Translations under genes and position numbers: made by a program
NCBI GenBank assembly: GCA_017461685.1
Contig: JAFTXF010000072.1
Location: 1-19,229 of the forward strand
Length of the DNA stretch: 19,229 nt
Direction: 5' to 3'
Origin: Lachnospiraceae bacterium
Lineage (GTDB): Bacteria; Bacillota; Clostridia; Lachnospirales; Lachnospiraceae
In this document: piece by piece, positions 8,722-15,869 of the stretch
Position numbering within the stretch: the first letter of the stretch is position 1
Layout: every line of letters begins with the position of its first letter
The notes under the pieces: generated by a model
What the model was told of the DNA's origin: nothing
Seen by the model: the letters and a program-made list of their open reading frames with translations, nothing else
Database searches by the model: none

Positions 8722-9132
8722 CTAATGTTTTGCTGTGGAAATCCATTTCATACGGATAGGGATGTTCCACGCCTTTAGCTCCTCATACATAAAGGGAATC
8801 TGCACCTTTAAATTCTGCTTTATATTCCCGGAAATCACCAGATAAATACGCTCTCCATATCCTACCTGCTGCACCGTGGTGCCTGACAGGCTGATATCCG
8901 TCATTCCGCAAGCCTCTGCAAGCTCCTTTTTCAGTGCTTCGGAATCCGCTTCGGACAGGCATCCTACAGTCTCCATCTCCAGCAGATATGCTCTGGCCGT
9001 TTGATTTATCACTTCACGGGTTCTTAATATCTCCATAAACTGCCCGGAAAGCATGATCAGTCCAAAGACCATGCCGGTGCTTAAAAGCACCGGCAAAAGC
9101 TTCCCAACAAAGCCCTGATCTTTTTGATTCAT
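8722..9132 (-). CDS. Small pilin-like membrane protein (resembles DUF4320/TadE-like proteins of clostridial Tad loci)
   Basis: 136 residues. MNQKDQGFVGKLLP is followed by a single hydrophobic segment (about 10-30) and then QFMEILRTREVINQTARAYLLEMETVGCLS, a long amphipathic helix of the kind that follows the membrane anchor in TadE-like and DUF4320 proteins. The C-terminal half (GYGERIYLVISGNIKQNLKVQIPF) looks like beta strands. It starts 3 bases after the flp stop. A GGAGG lies 13 bases before the ATG, inside the flp coding end, which is a long spacing and suggests coupled translation. The DUF4320 resemblance is from memory of the family pattern and was not searched. A minor-pilin role is inferred. 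Confidence 0.65.
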   Translation of the reverse strand: MNQKDQGFVGKLLPVLLSTGMVFGLIMLSGQFMEILRTREVINQTARAYLLEMETVGCLSEADSEALKKELAEACGMTDISLSGTTVQQVGYGERIYLVISGNIKQNLKVQIPFMYEELKAWNIPIRMKWISTAKH

Positions 9133-9135
9133 ATT

Positions 9136-9342
9136 TTAGACTGTGCCTCCGATACCGCCTGCGGTTAAGATACCGGAAATCTGAGACTGCATAGAATCTA
9201 CCAGAGTAGTAATAAACTCTGTCATTTCAGAACGGAATAATACCAGTAATACGACAGCAATTACTGCTAAACCTACTTCTACTACGATTGCCTTATCTCC
9301 ATTGTCCTTTGTCATTAATGCCTTTTCAAAAAATTTTTTCAT
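9136..9342 (-). CDS. flp: Flp-like pilin (probable major subunit)
   Basis: 68 residues. A basic leader (MKKFFEKALMTKDNG, 1-15) is followed by a 20-residue hydrophobic helix containing one glutamate (E22, in AIVVEVGLAVIAVVLLVLF), then a short amphipathic tail ending ILTAGGIGGTV. Size, single TM helix and the embedded Glu fit the Flp/type IVb pilin fold. The cleavage site is unusual: if the peptidase cuts after G15 the Glu is at +7 rather than the canonical +5, while a cut after K17 would place it at +5. AAGGAG lies 9 bases before the ATG. The gene is fourth in the operon, after tadA-tadB-tadC, whereas the major pilin is often first in tad loci. Confidence 0.8.
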   Translation of the reverse strand: MKKFFEKALMTKDNGDKAIVVEVGLAVIAVVLLVLFRSEMTEFITTLVDSMQSQISGILTAGGIGGTV

Positions 9343-9359
9343 GTCTTTCTTCTCCTTTT

Positions 9360-10055
9360 TTATAAAAAATTAAAATTTTGTAATGCGGCCAATATACAGC
9401 CGTGCAATACCAATACTAAAATGCCTACAAATAAAAGCATTTGGAACATTTGAAGCTGCATTTCCAGCGCTTCTTTTCTCTTCGATAACTGCATGCGCTC
9501 CATTTCTGTAATCTGAACGCCTATGTCATCTAACAGCTTTACTCCATATCCGGAGTCCTGCATCTGCCTTAGAATCACGCAAAAGCTGCTGATATAACGA
9601 TTCCGGAAGCTGTTCTCAAAATGATTCAATGCCGGAGTCATATTTTCACCGCTTATCAGTCTCTCTGTCAGACTATGCAGTGCGATTCTAAGTCTTTTAT
9701 TTTTCATAAGTCCTTCACTTTCGACTAAAGCCTGCTGAATATGTAAGCCTGCCTGCAGCTGCACACTGATGGTCTCATACAACCACTTTAAGTCCTTTAA
9801 AATGATTTCATTGTCTCTTTCATTGGACAAATACAATATCCCTGCCGGCAGCAACATGCCTACTGTAAGTCCCAGTATGCCTATGCTCCAGTGCCACTGA
9901 AGGCACAAAAGGCAACATACCAGACCACAAACGGCACTGCTCACCAGAAAGTAACCGGGACCACGGTACACAATCAGCTGCTCTAATGCATCTGCGCCGT
10001 GACCTTTCAAAAAAGCTTCCAGCTTTCCGATACGATCTTCCCAAAACCGGTTCAT
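9360..10055 (-). CDS. tadC: TadC-like inner-membrane platform protein (GspF-type domain)
   Basis: 231 residues with a type II secretion F-type fold: two adjacent membrane helices near the N-terminus (about 36-53 and 55-76), a cytoplasmic helical domain (about 80-200, with LQAGLHIQQALVESE and SGYGVKLLDDIGVQITEMERMQ, typical of TadB/TadC helix bundles), and a C-terminal membrane helix (about 203-226). It forms the membrane platform on which the TadA motor acts. AAAGGAG sits 8 bases before the ATG, and its last bases overlap the end of tadB, whose stop is only 5 bases away. It follows tadB and precedes the flp-like pilin by 17 bases. Confidence 0.88.
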   Translation of the reverse strand: MNRFWEDRIGKLEAFLKGHGADALEQLIVYRGPGYFLVSSAVCGLVCCLLCLQWHWSIGILGLTVGMLLPAGILYLSNERDNEIILKDLKWLYETISVQLQAGLHIQQALVESEGLMKNKRLRIALHSLTERLISGENMTPALNHFENSFRNRYISSFCVILRQMQDSGYGVKLLDDIGVQITEMERMQLSKRKEALEMQLQMFQMLLFVGILVLVLHGCILAALQNFNFL

Positions 10056-10060
10056 ATCTC

Positions 10061-10993
10061 TTACTCCTTTTCAAACGTCCCCAGCTTCCCAAAAAACAGG
10101 AGGATAATGCAAATCATGTAAACCGTGCAGCCTTTGCTGATGGCATTCCCCCAGACAAGGTCCTTTAGCGACATCTCAAGCATCTGTCCCATCAGTGCGG
10201 CAATGATAAAGCTGAACACTACGATAATCGCCATTTCAAGCTTAGCTGCCTGCTTTACCCTGTCACGTTCCTTTTTGGAGGACAAATATCCCTGAATACT
10301 CTTCCTGGAGGAAGCAAATACAGTAGTAAAATCACTGTTGTACATACTGCAGACACTTAAGTTGTGTATAAATTCCTGCCATTTTGGGTGCTCTAACATC
10401 ACCTTCATCTGCTCCAAAAGCAATCGACTGGAGAGACCTCTTGCTCTGGCCTTTTCCACATTCTTAAGCACCTGCCCGATAGGCCCCTGCATATAACTGC
10501 TGCAGTTCATCAAAATAGCTACCGACTCTTCGCCGGTTGCTGCAAAGCTTTCCGTTAGATTCACTAATTCCAGCAAATGTTTTTCGGTGCTCCGTAAATT
10601 CCTGCTCCGCATCCAGGCTAATACCGCCATCATAGCAATACATATTAACACACAGGCTGTCGCTGCCTTCCAGACGGAACCGGTAAATATTCCAACCGCA
10701 ACAAATCCCAGACCATTCAGCAGTACACACCAAAGCAACCATATCTTTCCGCTGACAAAGGGGTACTTATTGCGTATCCCACTGTAAAACAGCAAAAGTT
10801 CCAAACGGTCCCATAATTTGCTGCTTGTCACCTCCGGAAGCTTCTGCAGACGCACTCTTTTTGCCTCATTTAAGAGAAAATGCTCCGTATAAATCACGAT
10901 TTCCTGCACACCGACTTCCCAAAACCAGTCGACAATCAGCCAGAAACCGCCCAAAAGAATAAAAAGCACCGTGGTCTCAATCAGTATCGTCAT
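10061..10993 (-). CDS. tadB: TadB-like inner-membrane platform protein (GspF-type domain)
   Basis: 310 residues with about five hydrophobic segments (near 4-24, 84-104, 108-128, 252-271 and 286-303). A cytoplasmic helical T2SSF-like domain lies between the middle and C-terminal pairs (about 135-250, including LVNLTESFAATGEESVAILM and KWQEFIHNLSVCSM). This is the TadB arrangement, and the partner TadC-like protein is encoded next. The ATG at 10993 lies inside the end of tadA (17-base overlap) with GGGAGG 6 bases upstream, so translation is probably coupled to tadA. The F-domain is somewhat diverged from proteobacterial TadB, so the TadB/TadC names rest partly on order and size. Confidence 0.85.
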   Translation of the reverse strand: MTILIETTVLFILLGGFWLIVDWFWEVGVQEIVIYTEHFLLNEAKRVRLQKLPEVTSSKLWDRLELLLFYSGIRNKYPFVSGKIWLLWCVLLNGLGFVAVGIFTGSVWKAATACVLICIAMMAVLAWMRSRNLRSTEKHLLELVNLTESFAATGEESVAILMNCSSYMQGPIGQVLKNVEKARARGLSSRLLLEQMKVMLEHPKWQEFIHNLSVCSMYNSDFTTVFASSRKSIQGYLSSKKERDRVKQAAKLEMAIIVVFSFIIAALMGQMLEMSLKDLVWGNAISKGCTVYMICIILLFFGKLGTFEKE

Positions 10994-12002
10994 GCCTTAC
11001 CTCCCTTTCGTACACCGTCCTGGTGGTCATATTGCCCTTGCGGTCCACCTGAACCTCGGTGATGGTATCCAGTCTGAAGTCCTTCATAAAGCATACTGTG
11101 GAAATACATCCCAGCATCTTTTTGATTTCCTCCTGGCTGTAGTCAGATTCGTACTTTACATAATCTGCAAGCTTGTACAGTGCTGCCACTCCGTCCTGCC
11201 CATGAACCGTAGCCAGGCCCAGGTGTCCGGTGTATGCAGCATTCAGAAAGTACAGTGCTTCTCCGCCTTTTATCTCTCCGATCACGATATAATCCAGATC
11301 AAGCAGCAAAGCATTGATACTAAGCTCCTTGAGCCCATACCCTACTTTGCTCTCTCCTTTCTGCTCCAGGATATGCTGGAACATCATATCAGGGTGGACC
11401 TTGCTGAATAGCTCCTCATTCTCCTGAATGACCAGAACCGACCGTTCCTTGGGTATCTCGTCCAAAAGTGCGTTCAGAAGAGTGGTTTTACCGCTTGCCC
11501 CTTTTCCGGCAATCAGTACATAGCCCTTCTTTATCTGCTTTCTCAGATAATCCGCATGCTCTCTGGTCAACATCCCCATATCCTGCAAATCCTTCAGACT
11601 CGGCTTCTCTTTGGGAATCTTGCGAATATGAATATACGGCGTGTCCACCGAATTAATGATGGACTGGCTGATATTAAACCGCAGAATAAAATCTCTGCTG
11701 CCGGTCTTGTCCGTAAAGCTCTGCATCGCATGGGCTCTGGATACGCTGACCTGATTTTTGGCAGCTACAAATTCCGTAAACTGCTTCAGCTCCTGCGGAC
11801 TTTCAAAGCATATATCGCTGTCCTCCCGTTTGCCCAAGCGCTTCACCCGAATCTTGTCATAAGAGATGATCTTGATATCCGAAATCTCCTTGTCCTTAAT
11901 CAAAGGCTCCAAAATGTGATAACCGGTAAAATAAGTAAACGGTTCTTCACGAAGCAATTGATTCATCTTTTGTTCCAACAATTCGCCTTTTAAAAAATGC
12001 AT
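10977..12002 (-). CDS. tadA: TadA/CpaF-family secretion ATPase (VirB11-like pilus motor)
   Basis: 341 residues. It hydrolyses ATP in the cytoplasm to power pilus assembly through TadB/TadC. Motifs are Walker A GKGASGKTT (166-174), an Asp/Glu box in VIQENEELF (191-199), Walker B-like LDYIVIGEIKGGEAL (236-250), and a His box TGHLGLATVHGQ (258-269). It diverges from canonical CpaF: the usual RPDRIIVGEVRG block is LDLDYIVIGEIKG here, and GHxGSxxTxH is GHLGLATVH. It is the first gene of the pilus cluster; the next gene upstream is an unrelated DJ-1 family gene. AAGGAGG lies 9 bases before the ATG but is sequestered in a 9-bp hairpin followed by six T (see the hairpin entry). There is no TadZ/CpaE neighbour. 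Confidence 0.93.
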   Translation of the reverse strand: MHFLKGELLEQKMNQLLREEPFTYFTGYHILEPLIKDKEISDIKIISYDKIRVKRLGKREDSDICFESPQELKQFTEFVAAKNQVSVSRAHAMQSFTDKTGSRDFILRFNISQSIINSVDTPYIHIRKIPKEKPSLKDLQDMGMLTREHADYLRKQIKKGYVLIAGKGASGKTTLLNALLDEIPKERSVLVIQENEELFSKVHPDMMFQHILEQKGESKVGYGLKELSINALLLDLDYIVIGEIKGGEALYFLNAAYTGHLGLATVHGQDGVAALYKLADYVKYESDYSQEEIKKMLGCISTVCFMKDFRLDTITEVQVDRKGNMTTRTVYEREVRHDDTD

Positions 12003-12041
12003 AAAAAATTACCTCCTTATTACCTTTAGGCATAAGGAGGC
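12003..12041 (-). promoter_or_regulatory. SD-sequestering / terminator-like hairpin immediately upstream of tadA
   Basis: On the minus strand CCTCCTTAT (12040-12032) and ATAAGGAGG (12020-12012) form a perfect 9-bp stem around an 11-base loop. A G-U pair can extend it by one. The 3' arm contains the whole tadA Shine-Dalgarno AAGGAGG. The stem is followed by TAA and T6, which runs directly into the ATG. An A-rich tract precedes it. This fits either an intrinsic terminator/attenuator after the DJ-1 family gene or a translation gate on tadA, or both. The pairing is seen directly; the function is inferred. Confidence 0.6.
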
Positions 12042-12054
12042 GATTTTGTCACAC

Positions 12055-12085
12055 TTTTTTTTGAAATTTTTTAAAAATTTTTTTT
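12055..12085. other. Phased A/T tracts between the DJ-1 family gene and tadA
   Basis: Runs T8 (12055-12062), T6-A5 (12067-12077) and T8 (12078-12085) have centres about one helical turn apart. This is the pattern of intrinsically curved DNA or an UP-element. It lies just upstream, on the minus strand, of GTGACA (12052-12047), a possible -35 box for tadA. No convincing -10 follows at 17-18 bases, so a promoter here is only possible. The last run overlaps the final codons of the DJ-1 family gene. Confidence 0.35.
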
Positions 12086-12628
12086 GTAGATGATTTTTGA
12101 GGTGATATCTGCTGCTTTTTCGGCATCTAAAAGCTCTGAAATAATGGCCGCCGCAAAATCAATTGCACAGCCCATACCGCGGCTTGTGATAATGTGTCCA
12201 TCCACTTCGCAGGATCCGAAACTTATCTTTGCACCGGTCAGATCTTCTTCAAACCCTGGATAACAACAAGCTGTTCTGCCCTCTAACAAACCCAGATGCC
12301 CGAATACGGACGGAGCAGCGCAGATAGCTGCAATGTACTTGCCTGCTGCATGAAAGGCCTTTACCTGCTCCATAAGGGCCGGAACCTTTTCTAAATTGAC
12401 CGTGCCCGGCATGCCGCCCGGAAGCACCAGCATATCTAATTCCATAAAATCTACAGCTGACAAATACTTGTCCATTATAACCGGTATCTGATGTGCCCCG
12501 TTTACTGTTAAAGAGTCCGTTACGGACACCATATCAACCTGTATACCCGCACGGCGGCACAAATCTACTACCGTCAGGGCTTCTATTTCTTCATAACCTT
12601 CTGCAAAAAAAACTGCAATTTTTTTCAT
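12071..12628 (-). CDS. DJ-1/PfpI-family protein (YajL/ThiJ-like)
   Basis: 185 residues, the normal length for the DJ-1 branch of the DJ-1/PfpI superfamily. The N-terminus MKKIAVFFAEGYEEIEAL carries the conserved Glu of that family. LVLPGGMPG and the nucleophile-elbow motif IAAICAAPSVFG, with its reactive cysteine, are intact, followed by GRTACCYPGFE. Such proteins are cytoplasmic and linked to oxidative or carbonyl stress, but the exact substrate cannot be told from sequence. The frame is open 54 codons further upstream; the ATG at 12628 is chosen because it begins the conserved domain. Its ribosome binding site is weak (AGG 8 bases upstream). The gene is divergent from the CYTH gene and ends 68 bases before tadA. 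Confidence 0.9.
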   Translation of the reverse strand: MKKIAVFFAEGYEEIEALTVVDLCRRAGIQVDMVSVTDSLTVNGAHQIPVIMDKYLSAVDFMELDMLVLPGGMPGTVNLEKVPALMEQVKAFHAAGKYIAAICAAPSVFGHLGLLEGRTACCYPGFEEDLTGAKISFGSCEVDGHIITSRGMGCAIDFAAAIISELLDAEKAADITSKIIYKKNF

Positions 12629-12629
12629 A

Positions 12630-12659
12630 TTGTCTACCTGCCTTTCTTTGTGATATACT
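12630..12659 (+). promoter_or_regulatory. Possible promoter for the CYTH gene
   Basis: TTGTCT (12630-12635) and TATACT (12654-12659) are separated by 18 bases, matching the vegetative -35 in four of six and the -10 in five of six positions. Transcription would begin near 12667, giving a leader of about 95 bases. That leader contains the inverted repeat GATGC-AG-GCATC (12672-12683). The boxes lie just upstream of the divergent DJ-1 start. Judged by eye only. Confidence 0.35.
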
Positions 12660-12761
12660 ACACGTGAGCGAGATGCAGGCATCGCCGGAACCTGGCTGCA
12701 CTGCACCCCTCGCATGCAAACAACTGCTAAATACATGAATATTACTATAAAGGAACATCCC

Positions 12762-13256
12762 ATGGAAATTGAAAAAAAATTTACCATCAAATCACTCCCG
12801 GAAAATCTCTCCGACTACCCTTGCCTGCATTTGGAACAGGGTTATTTAAATACCGAGCCTGTCATCCGTATCCGCAAGCAGGATGATGAGTACATTTTAA
12901 CCTATAAAGGCAGCGGTATGCTTGTCAGAGAGGAATACAACCTGCCGTTAAATGCCCAAAGCTATGCACATTTAAAAGACAAATGCGACGGTAATATCAT
13001 CTCCAAAAAACGATATGTCATCCCCTTAGAAAATCCTGCATTTACTGACGACTGTCCAAAGGAGCTTCAGCCAAAACGTCTCACCATTGAGCTGGATGTC
13101 TTTGATCCGCCTTTTGCGCCTCTTATCATGGCCGAGGTGGAATTTGACAGCGTGGAGGCTGCCAAAGCCTTTATCCCTCCCGCATGGTTTTCTGAGGATG
13201 TGACCCACAACATGGAATACCACAATTCCAATATGAGCCGCAAGATTTTCTCATAA
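12762..13256 (+). CDS. CYTH-domain protein (triphosphate tunnel metalloenzyme, probable inorganic triphosphatase)
   Basis: 164 residues, the only plus-strand gene. The ExExK signature of the CYTH domain is at the very start (MEIEKKFTI: E2, E4, K6). It is followed by the alternating basic and acidic strands of the tunnel fold: VIRIRKQDDEYILTYKG, KKRYVIPL, LTIELDVFDPP and LIMAEVEFDSVEAAKAF. Clostridial relatives studied biochemically hydrolyse inorganic tripolyphosphate; adenylate cyclase or thiamine-triphosphatase activity is known in other CYTH branches. The start at 12762 has AAAGGA 7 bases upstream and places the ExExK motif correctly; a longer open frame from 12714 is less likely. It converges on malQ. 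The specific substrate is inferred from similar proteins, not shown. Confidence 0.88.
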   Translation: MEIEKKFTIKSLPENLSDYPCLHLEQGYLNTEPVIRIRKQDDEYILTYKGSGMLVREEYNLPLNAQSYAHLKDKCDGNIISKKRYVIPLENPAFTDDCPKELQPKRLTIELDVFDPPFAPLIMAEVEFDSVEAAKAFIPPAWFSEDVTHNMEYHNSNMSRKIFS

Positions 13257-13317
13257 ACGCTCCAAAGTAACCTTTTTTGAGGCCACTTAAATTCGTGCCT
13301 TCTTAAACTATTCTCAC

Positions 13318-13343
13318 GGCATGGCCGGCATCCCCGGCCTGCC
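13318..13343. terminator. GC-rich hairpin between convergent genes
   Basis: GGCATGGCCGG (13318-13328) and CCGGCCTGCC (13334-13343) form a 10-bp stem with one bulged base and a 5-base loop. It lies in the 101-base gap between the CYTH gene (+) and malQ (-). Neither strand shows a clear run of T directly after the stem, so it may be a weak bidirectional terminator or an RNA-stabilising structure. The rest of the gap shows nothing recognisable. Confidence 0.45.
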
Positions 13344-13357
13344 TATTACAAGGTATT

Positions 13358-14923
13358 TTACGCCAATGCCTCTGAGGCCGCAGCATCAGTGTCTGCAGCG
13401 TCTCCTTCACAGAGCTTCTCTGCAGTTTCTTCGCATTCTGTCTGTTCTCTGCCAAACATTTTGACCAGTTTATGTATCCGCTCTGCCAAGGTCTCATACT
13501 GTGATGTGACCTCCGGATTCATACGCCACTTCCAATTATCCCCCAAAGAGCCGGGCTCATTGATGCGGGCTCTGTCATCTAATTCCAGATAATCCTGCAT
13601 CGGTATCATACAGGTATCTGACACACTCATCATGGCCTGCTTTATCATCTTAGAGCAAACATTTCTCCAGGAAGTGATTCCTGCATATTCCTCCAAAAAT
13701 GCTCTGTCTTCTGCACTTAAATCCTGATACCAGCCAAGGGTGGTCTGATTATCATGGGTGCCTGTATAAATAACGCAATTTTCAATTTGATTATGCGGCA
13801 GATAAGCACTGTCGCTGTCCTGATAAAAACCAAACTGAAATACCTTCATGCCCGGATAACCGGAATCCTTCAGCATTTTATTGACTGCAGGTGTCAGTAC
13901 GCCCAGATCCTCTGCAATGACCTCCTGCGATCCCAACGCTGCTTCAATGGTCTTGAATAACTCCAGGCCCGGTCCCTTTTCCCAGACCCCTTTAATGGCA
14001 GTATCTGCATCAGCCGGAATGCTGTAATAGGACTCGAAGCCTCTGAAATGGTCGATTCGTACAATATCATACAATGCAAAACTATGCTTCATTCGCTTGA
14101 TCCACCATGCATAGCCGGTCTCACGGTGATACTCCCAGCGATACAAAGGATTTCCCCACAACTGCCCCGTTTCTGAAAAGGCATCCGGCGGACAGCCTGC
14201 CACAGCCAACGGCATATGCTTCTCATCCAACTGAAACAACTCCGGATTAGCCCAGATATCTGTGCTGTCAAGAGCCACATAAATCGGTACATCTCCTACG
14301 ATTTTAATGCCGGCTTCATTGGCATACGCTTTTAACGCATTCCACTGTTTATCAAACAAATACTGTGTATATTCGTAAAAAAGAATATCCTCCATGCACT
14401 CTGCACGGTATTTTTCCAGAGCAGACTCCTTACGTAACAGCAGTTCCTCCTCCCACGTAGTCCAGCAGGCACCGTTATGTGCATTTTTAATTGCCATAAA
14501 CAATGCATAATCCAATACCCAGTCATAATTCTGTGCTATAAATGCAAGAAATCCTTCGTTTTCTTCCAGTTTTTCTCTGGAAAATGCGAGTCTCAAGGCT
14601 TTAAATTTGGAACGATATAAATTGGCATAATCCACATACTCTACGCTTCCGCCCCAATCCAGGGCGTCACACTCTTCTTTGGTAAGCAGCCCTTCTTCTA
14701 TCAATGCCTCTAAATCAATAAAATAAGGATTCCCTGCAAAGGTAGAAAAAGCTTGATACGGACTGTCTCCGTAGCCTGTAGGGCCTAAAGGTAAAATCTG
14801 CCACAAGGTCTGTCCGGCTGCCTTTAAAAAGTCTACAAAATCATAGGCTTCCTTTGAAAACGTGCCGATACCGTAGGGACCCGGCAGACTGGAAACTGGC
14901 ATTAGTATACCGCTTCTACGCAT
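13358..14923 (-). CDS. malQ: 4-alpha-glucanotransferase (amylomaltase, GH77)
   Basis: 521 residues. It transfers alpha-1,4-glucan segments between maltodextrins in glycogen or starch metabolism. The N-terminus RRSGILMPVSSLPGPYGIG and LPLGPTGYGDSPYQ are GH77 signatures. The three catalytic carboxylates are visible: D291 in VRIDHFRG, E338 in VIAEDLG and D391 in YTGTHDN. The core ends near 491; a further 30 residues form an acidic, Ala-rich tail (for example EGDAADTDAAASEALA) that is not typical of the family. The ATG overlaps the stop of the glycosyltransferase gene by 8 bases, with GGAGG upstream, so the two are co-translated. It is the last gene of the pfp-GT-malQ unit. Confidence 0.96.
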   Translation of the reverse strand: MRRSGILMPVSSLPGPYGIGTFSKEAYDFVDFLKAAGQTLWQILPLGPTGYGDSPYQAFSTFAGNPYFIDLEALIEEGLLTKEECDALDWGGSVEYVDYANLYRSKFKALRLAFSREKLEENEGFLAFIAQNYDWVLDYALFMAIKNAHNGACWTTWEEELLLRKESALEKYRAECMEDILFYEYTQYLFDKQWNALKAYANEAGIKIVGDVPIYVALDSTDIWANPELFQLDEKHMPLAVAGCPPDAFSETGQLWGNPLYRWEYHRETGYAWWIKRMKHSFALYDIVRIDHFRGFESYYSIPADADTAIKGVWEKGPGLELFKTIEAALGSQEVIAEDLGVLTPAVNKMLKDSGYPGMKVFQFGFYQDSDSAYLPHNQIENCVIYTGTHDNQTTLGWYQDLSAEDRAFLEEYAGITSWRNVCSKMIKQAMMSVSDTCMIPMQDYLELDDRARINEPGSLGDNWKWRMNPEVTSQYETLAERIHKLVKMFGREQTECEETAEKLCEGDAADTDAAASEALA

Positions 14924-15860
14924 CCTTTTTGTCCTCCAAAGCTCTCTTTGTCATCTCTGTATATTTATATTCAAAATCCCGCCGTTCAGTATGACAAACT
15001 TCAGATAATATCAGACCGGCAAATAAGGACTGCAAGGATGCTACCACCATAAACCCGCTGACAATTAAAGTCGGGAAGCGAGGCACCAGTCCGGTAGCCA
15101 GATATTCCATCAGTACAGGTGCAAACAAACCTGCTGCAATAAGAAACAGCACCAGGCTGATTGTACCAAAGAAGGATAACGGTCTGTAATTTTTAAATAA
15201 CTGCATAATTTTAAGCAATACCTTAGCACCGTCTGCATAAGTATTTAACTTGGACTCGCTGCCTTCCGGTCTGTCGCGGTAATCTACGATAACATTCTCC
15301 ACCTGTAAATTGTAATTTACAGCATGAATAGTCATTTCTGTTTCAATCTCAAAACCTTTGGAAATAACAGGGAAGGTCTTTACAAAGGAATAATTAAAGG
15401 CTCTGTAGCCTGTCATAATGTCCTTAATATCGGACTTAAAAAGCACATTGATGCTCTTTCTGACAATACTGTTGCCGAAATTATGGAACGGCCGCTTATT
15501 TTCTTCAAAATATGTAGAAGAAAGTCTGTCTCCTACTACCATATCCGCATGCTTTTGAAGCACCAAATCTACCATTTCACGGGCATGCTCCAATGGATAC
15601 GTATCATCACCGTCAATCATCAGATAACACTCCGCCTCGATCTCACGGAACATTCTGCGAATCACATTGCCCTTGCCCTGCTTGTATTCATAGCGAATGA
15701 CTGCTCCGGCTTCCCTTGCACACTCTACGGTACGGTCCTTGGAATTATTGTCATAAACATAAACCGTCGCCTCCGGCAGCGCAGTCAAAGCGTCGCGTAC
15801 TACTTTGCCAATCGTCTGTTCTTCATTGTAGCATGGAATTAAAACTGCTATTTTGTCCAT
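14916..15860 (-). CDS. Family 2 glycosyltransferase with two C-terminal membrane helices (polyprenyl-phosphate sugar transferase type)
   Basis: 314 residues. The GT-A fold begins IAVLIPCYNEEQTIGKVV (4-21) and carries the metal/nucleotide-sugar motif DGDDTYP (83-89) and GYRAFNYSF (151-159). After residue 225 there are two membrane helices (about 230-252 and 263-287), then a charged cytoplasmic tail ending ALEDKKDA. This layout matches DPM1/GtrB-like enzymes, which load a sugar onto a polyprenyl phosphate carrier. Sugar and acceptor cannot be deduced. AAGGAG lies 5 bases before the ATG. The gene is 9 bases after pfp and overlaps malQ, so it sits inside a central-carbon and glucan operon. That is an unusual place for a cell-envelope enzyme. 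Confidence 0.88.
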   Translation of the reverse strand: MDKIAVLIPCYNEEQTIGKVVRDALTALPEATVYVYDNNSKDRTVECAREAGAVIRYEYKQGKGNVIRRMFREIEAECYLMIDGDDTYPLEHAREMVDLVLQKHADMVVGDRLSSTYFEENKRPFHNFGNSIVRKSINVLFKSDIKDIMTGYRAFNYSFVKTFPVISKGFEIETEMTIHAVNYNLQVENVIVDYRDRPEGSESKLNTYADGAKVLLKIMQLFKNYRPLSFFGTISLVLFLIAAGLFAPVLMEYLATGLVPRFPTLIVSGFMVVASLQSLFAGLILSEVCHTERRDFEYKYTEMTKRALEDKKDA

Positions 15861-15869
15861 AAAAACTCC

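Noticed and set aside
12022..12052. Vegetative promoter for tadA using GTGACA and a downstream TAAAGG
   Set aside because: The -10 candidate matches only three of six positions; the A/T tracts upstream make a promoter possible but not supported.
12673..12685. 13-base match ATGCAGGCATCGC to 17303-17315
   Set aside because: The second copy lies inside nadE coding sequence; a match of this length by chance is expected in a window this size.
13318..13343. Classical intrinsic terminator between the CYTH gene and malQ
   Set aside because: The stem is strong but lacks an adjacent T run on either strand, so it is listed only as a terminator-like hairpin with low confidence.
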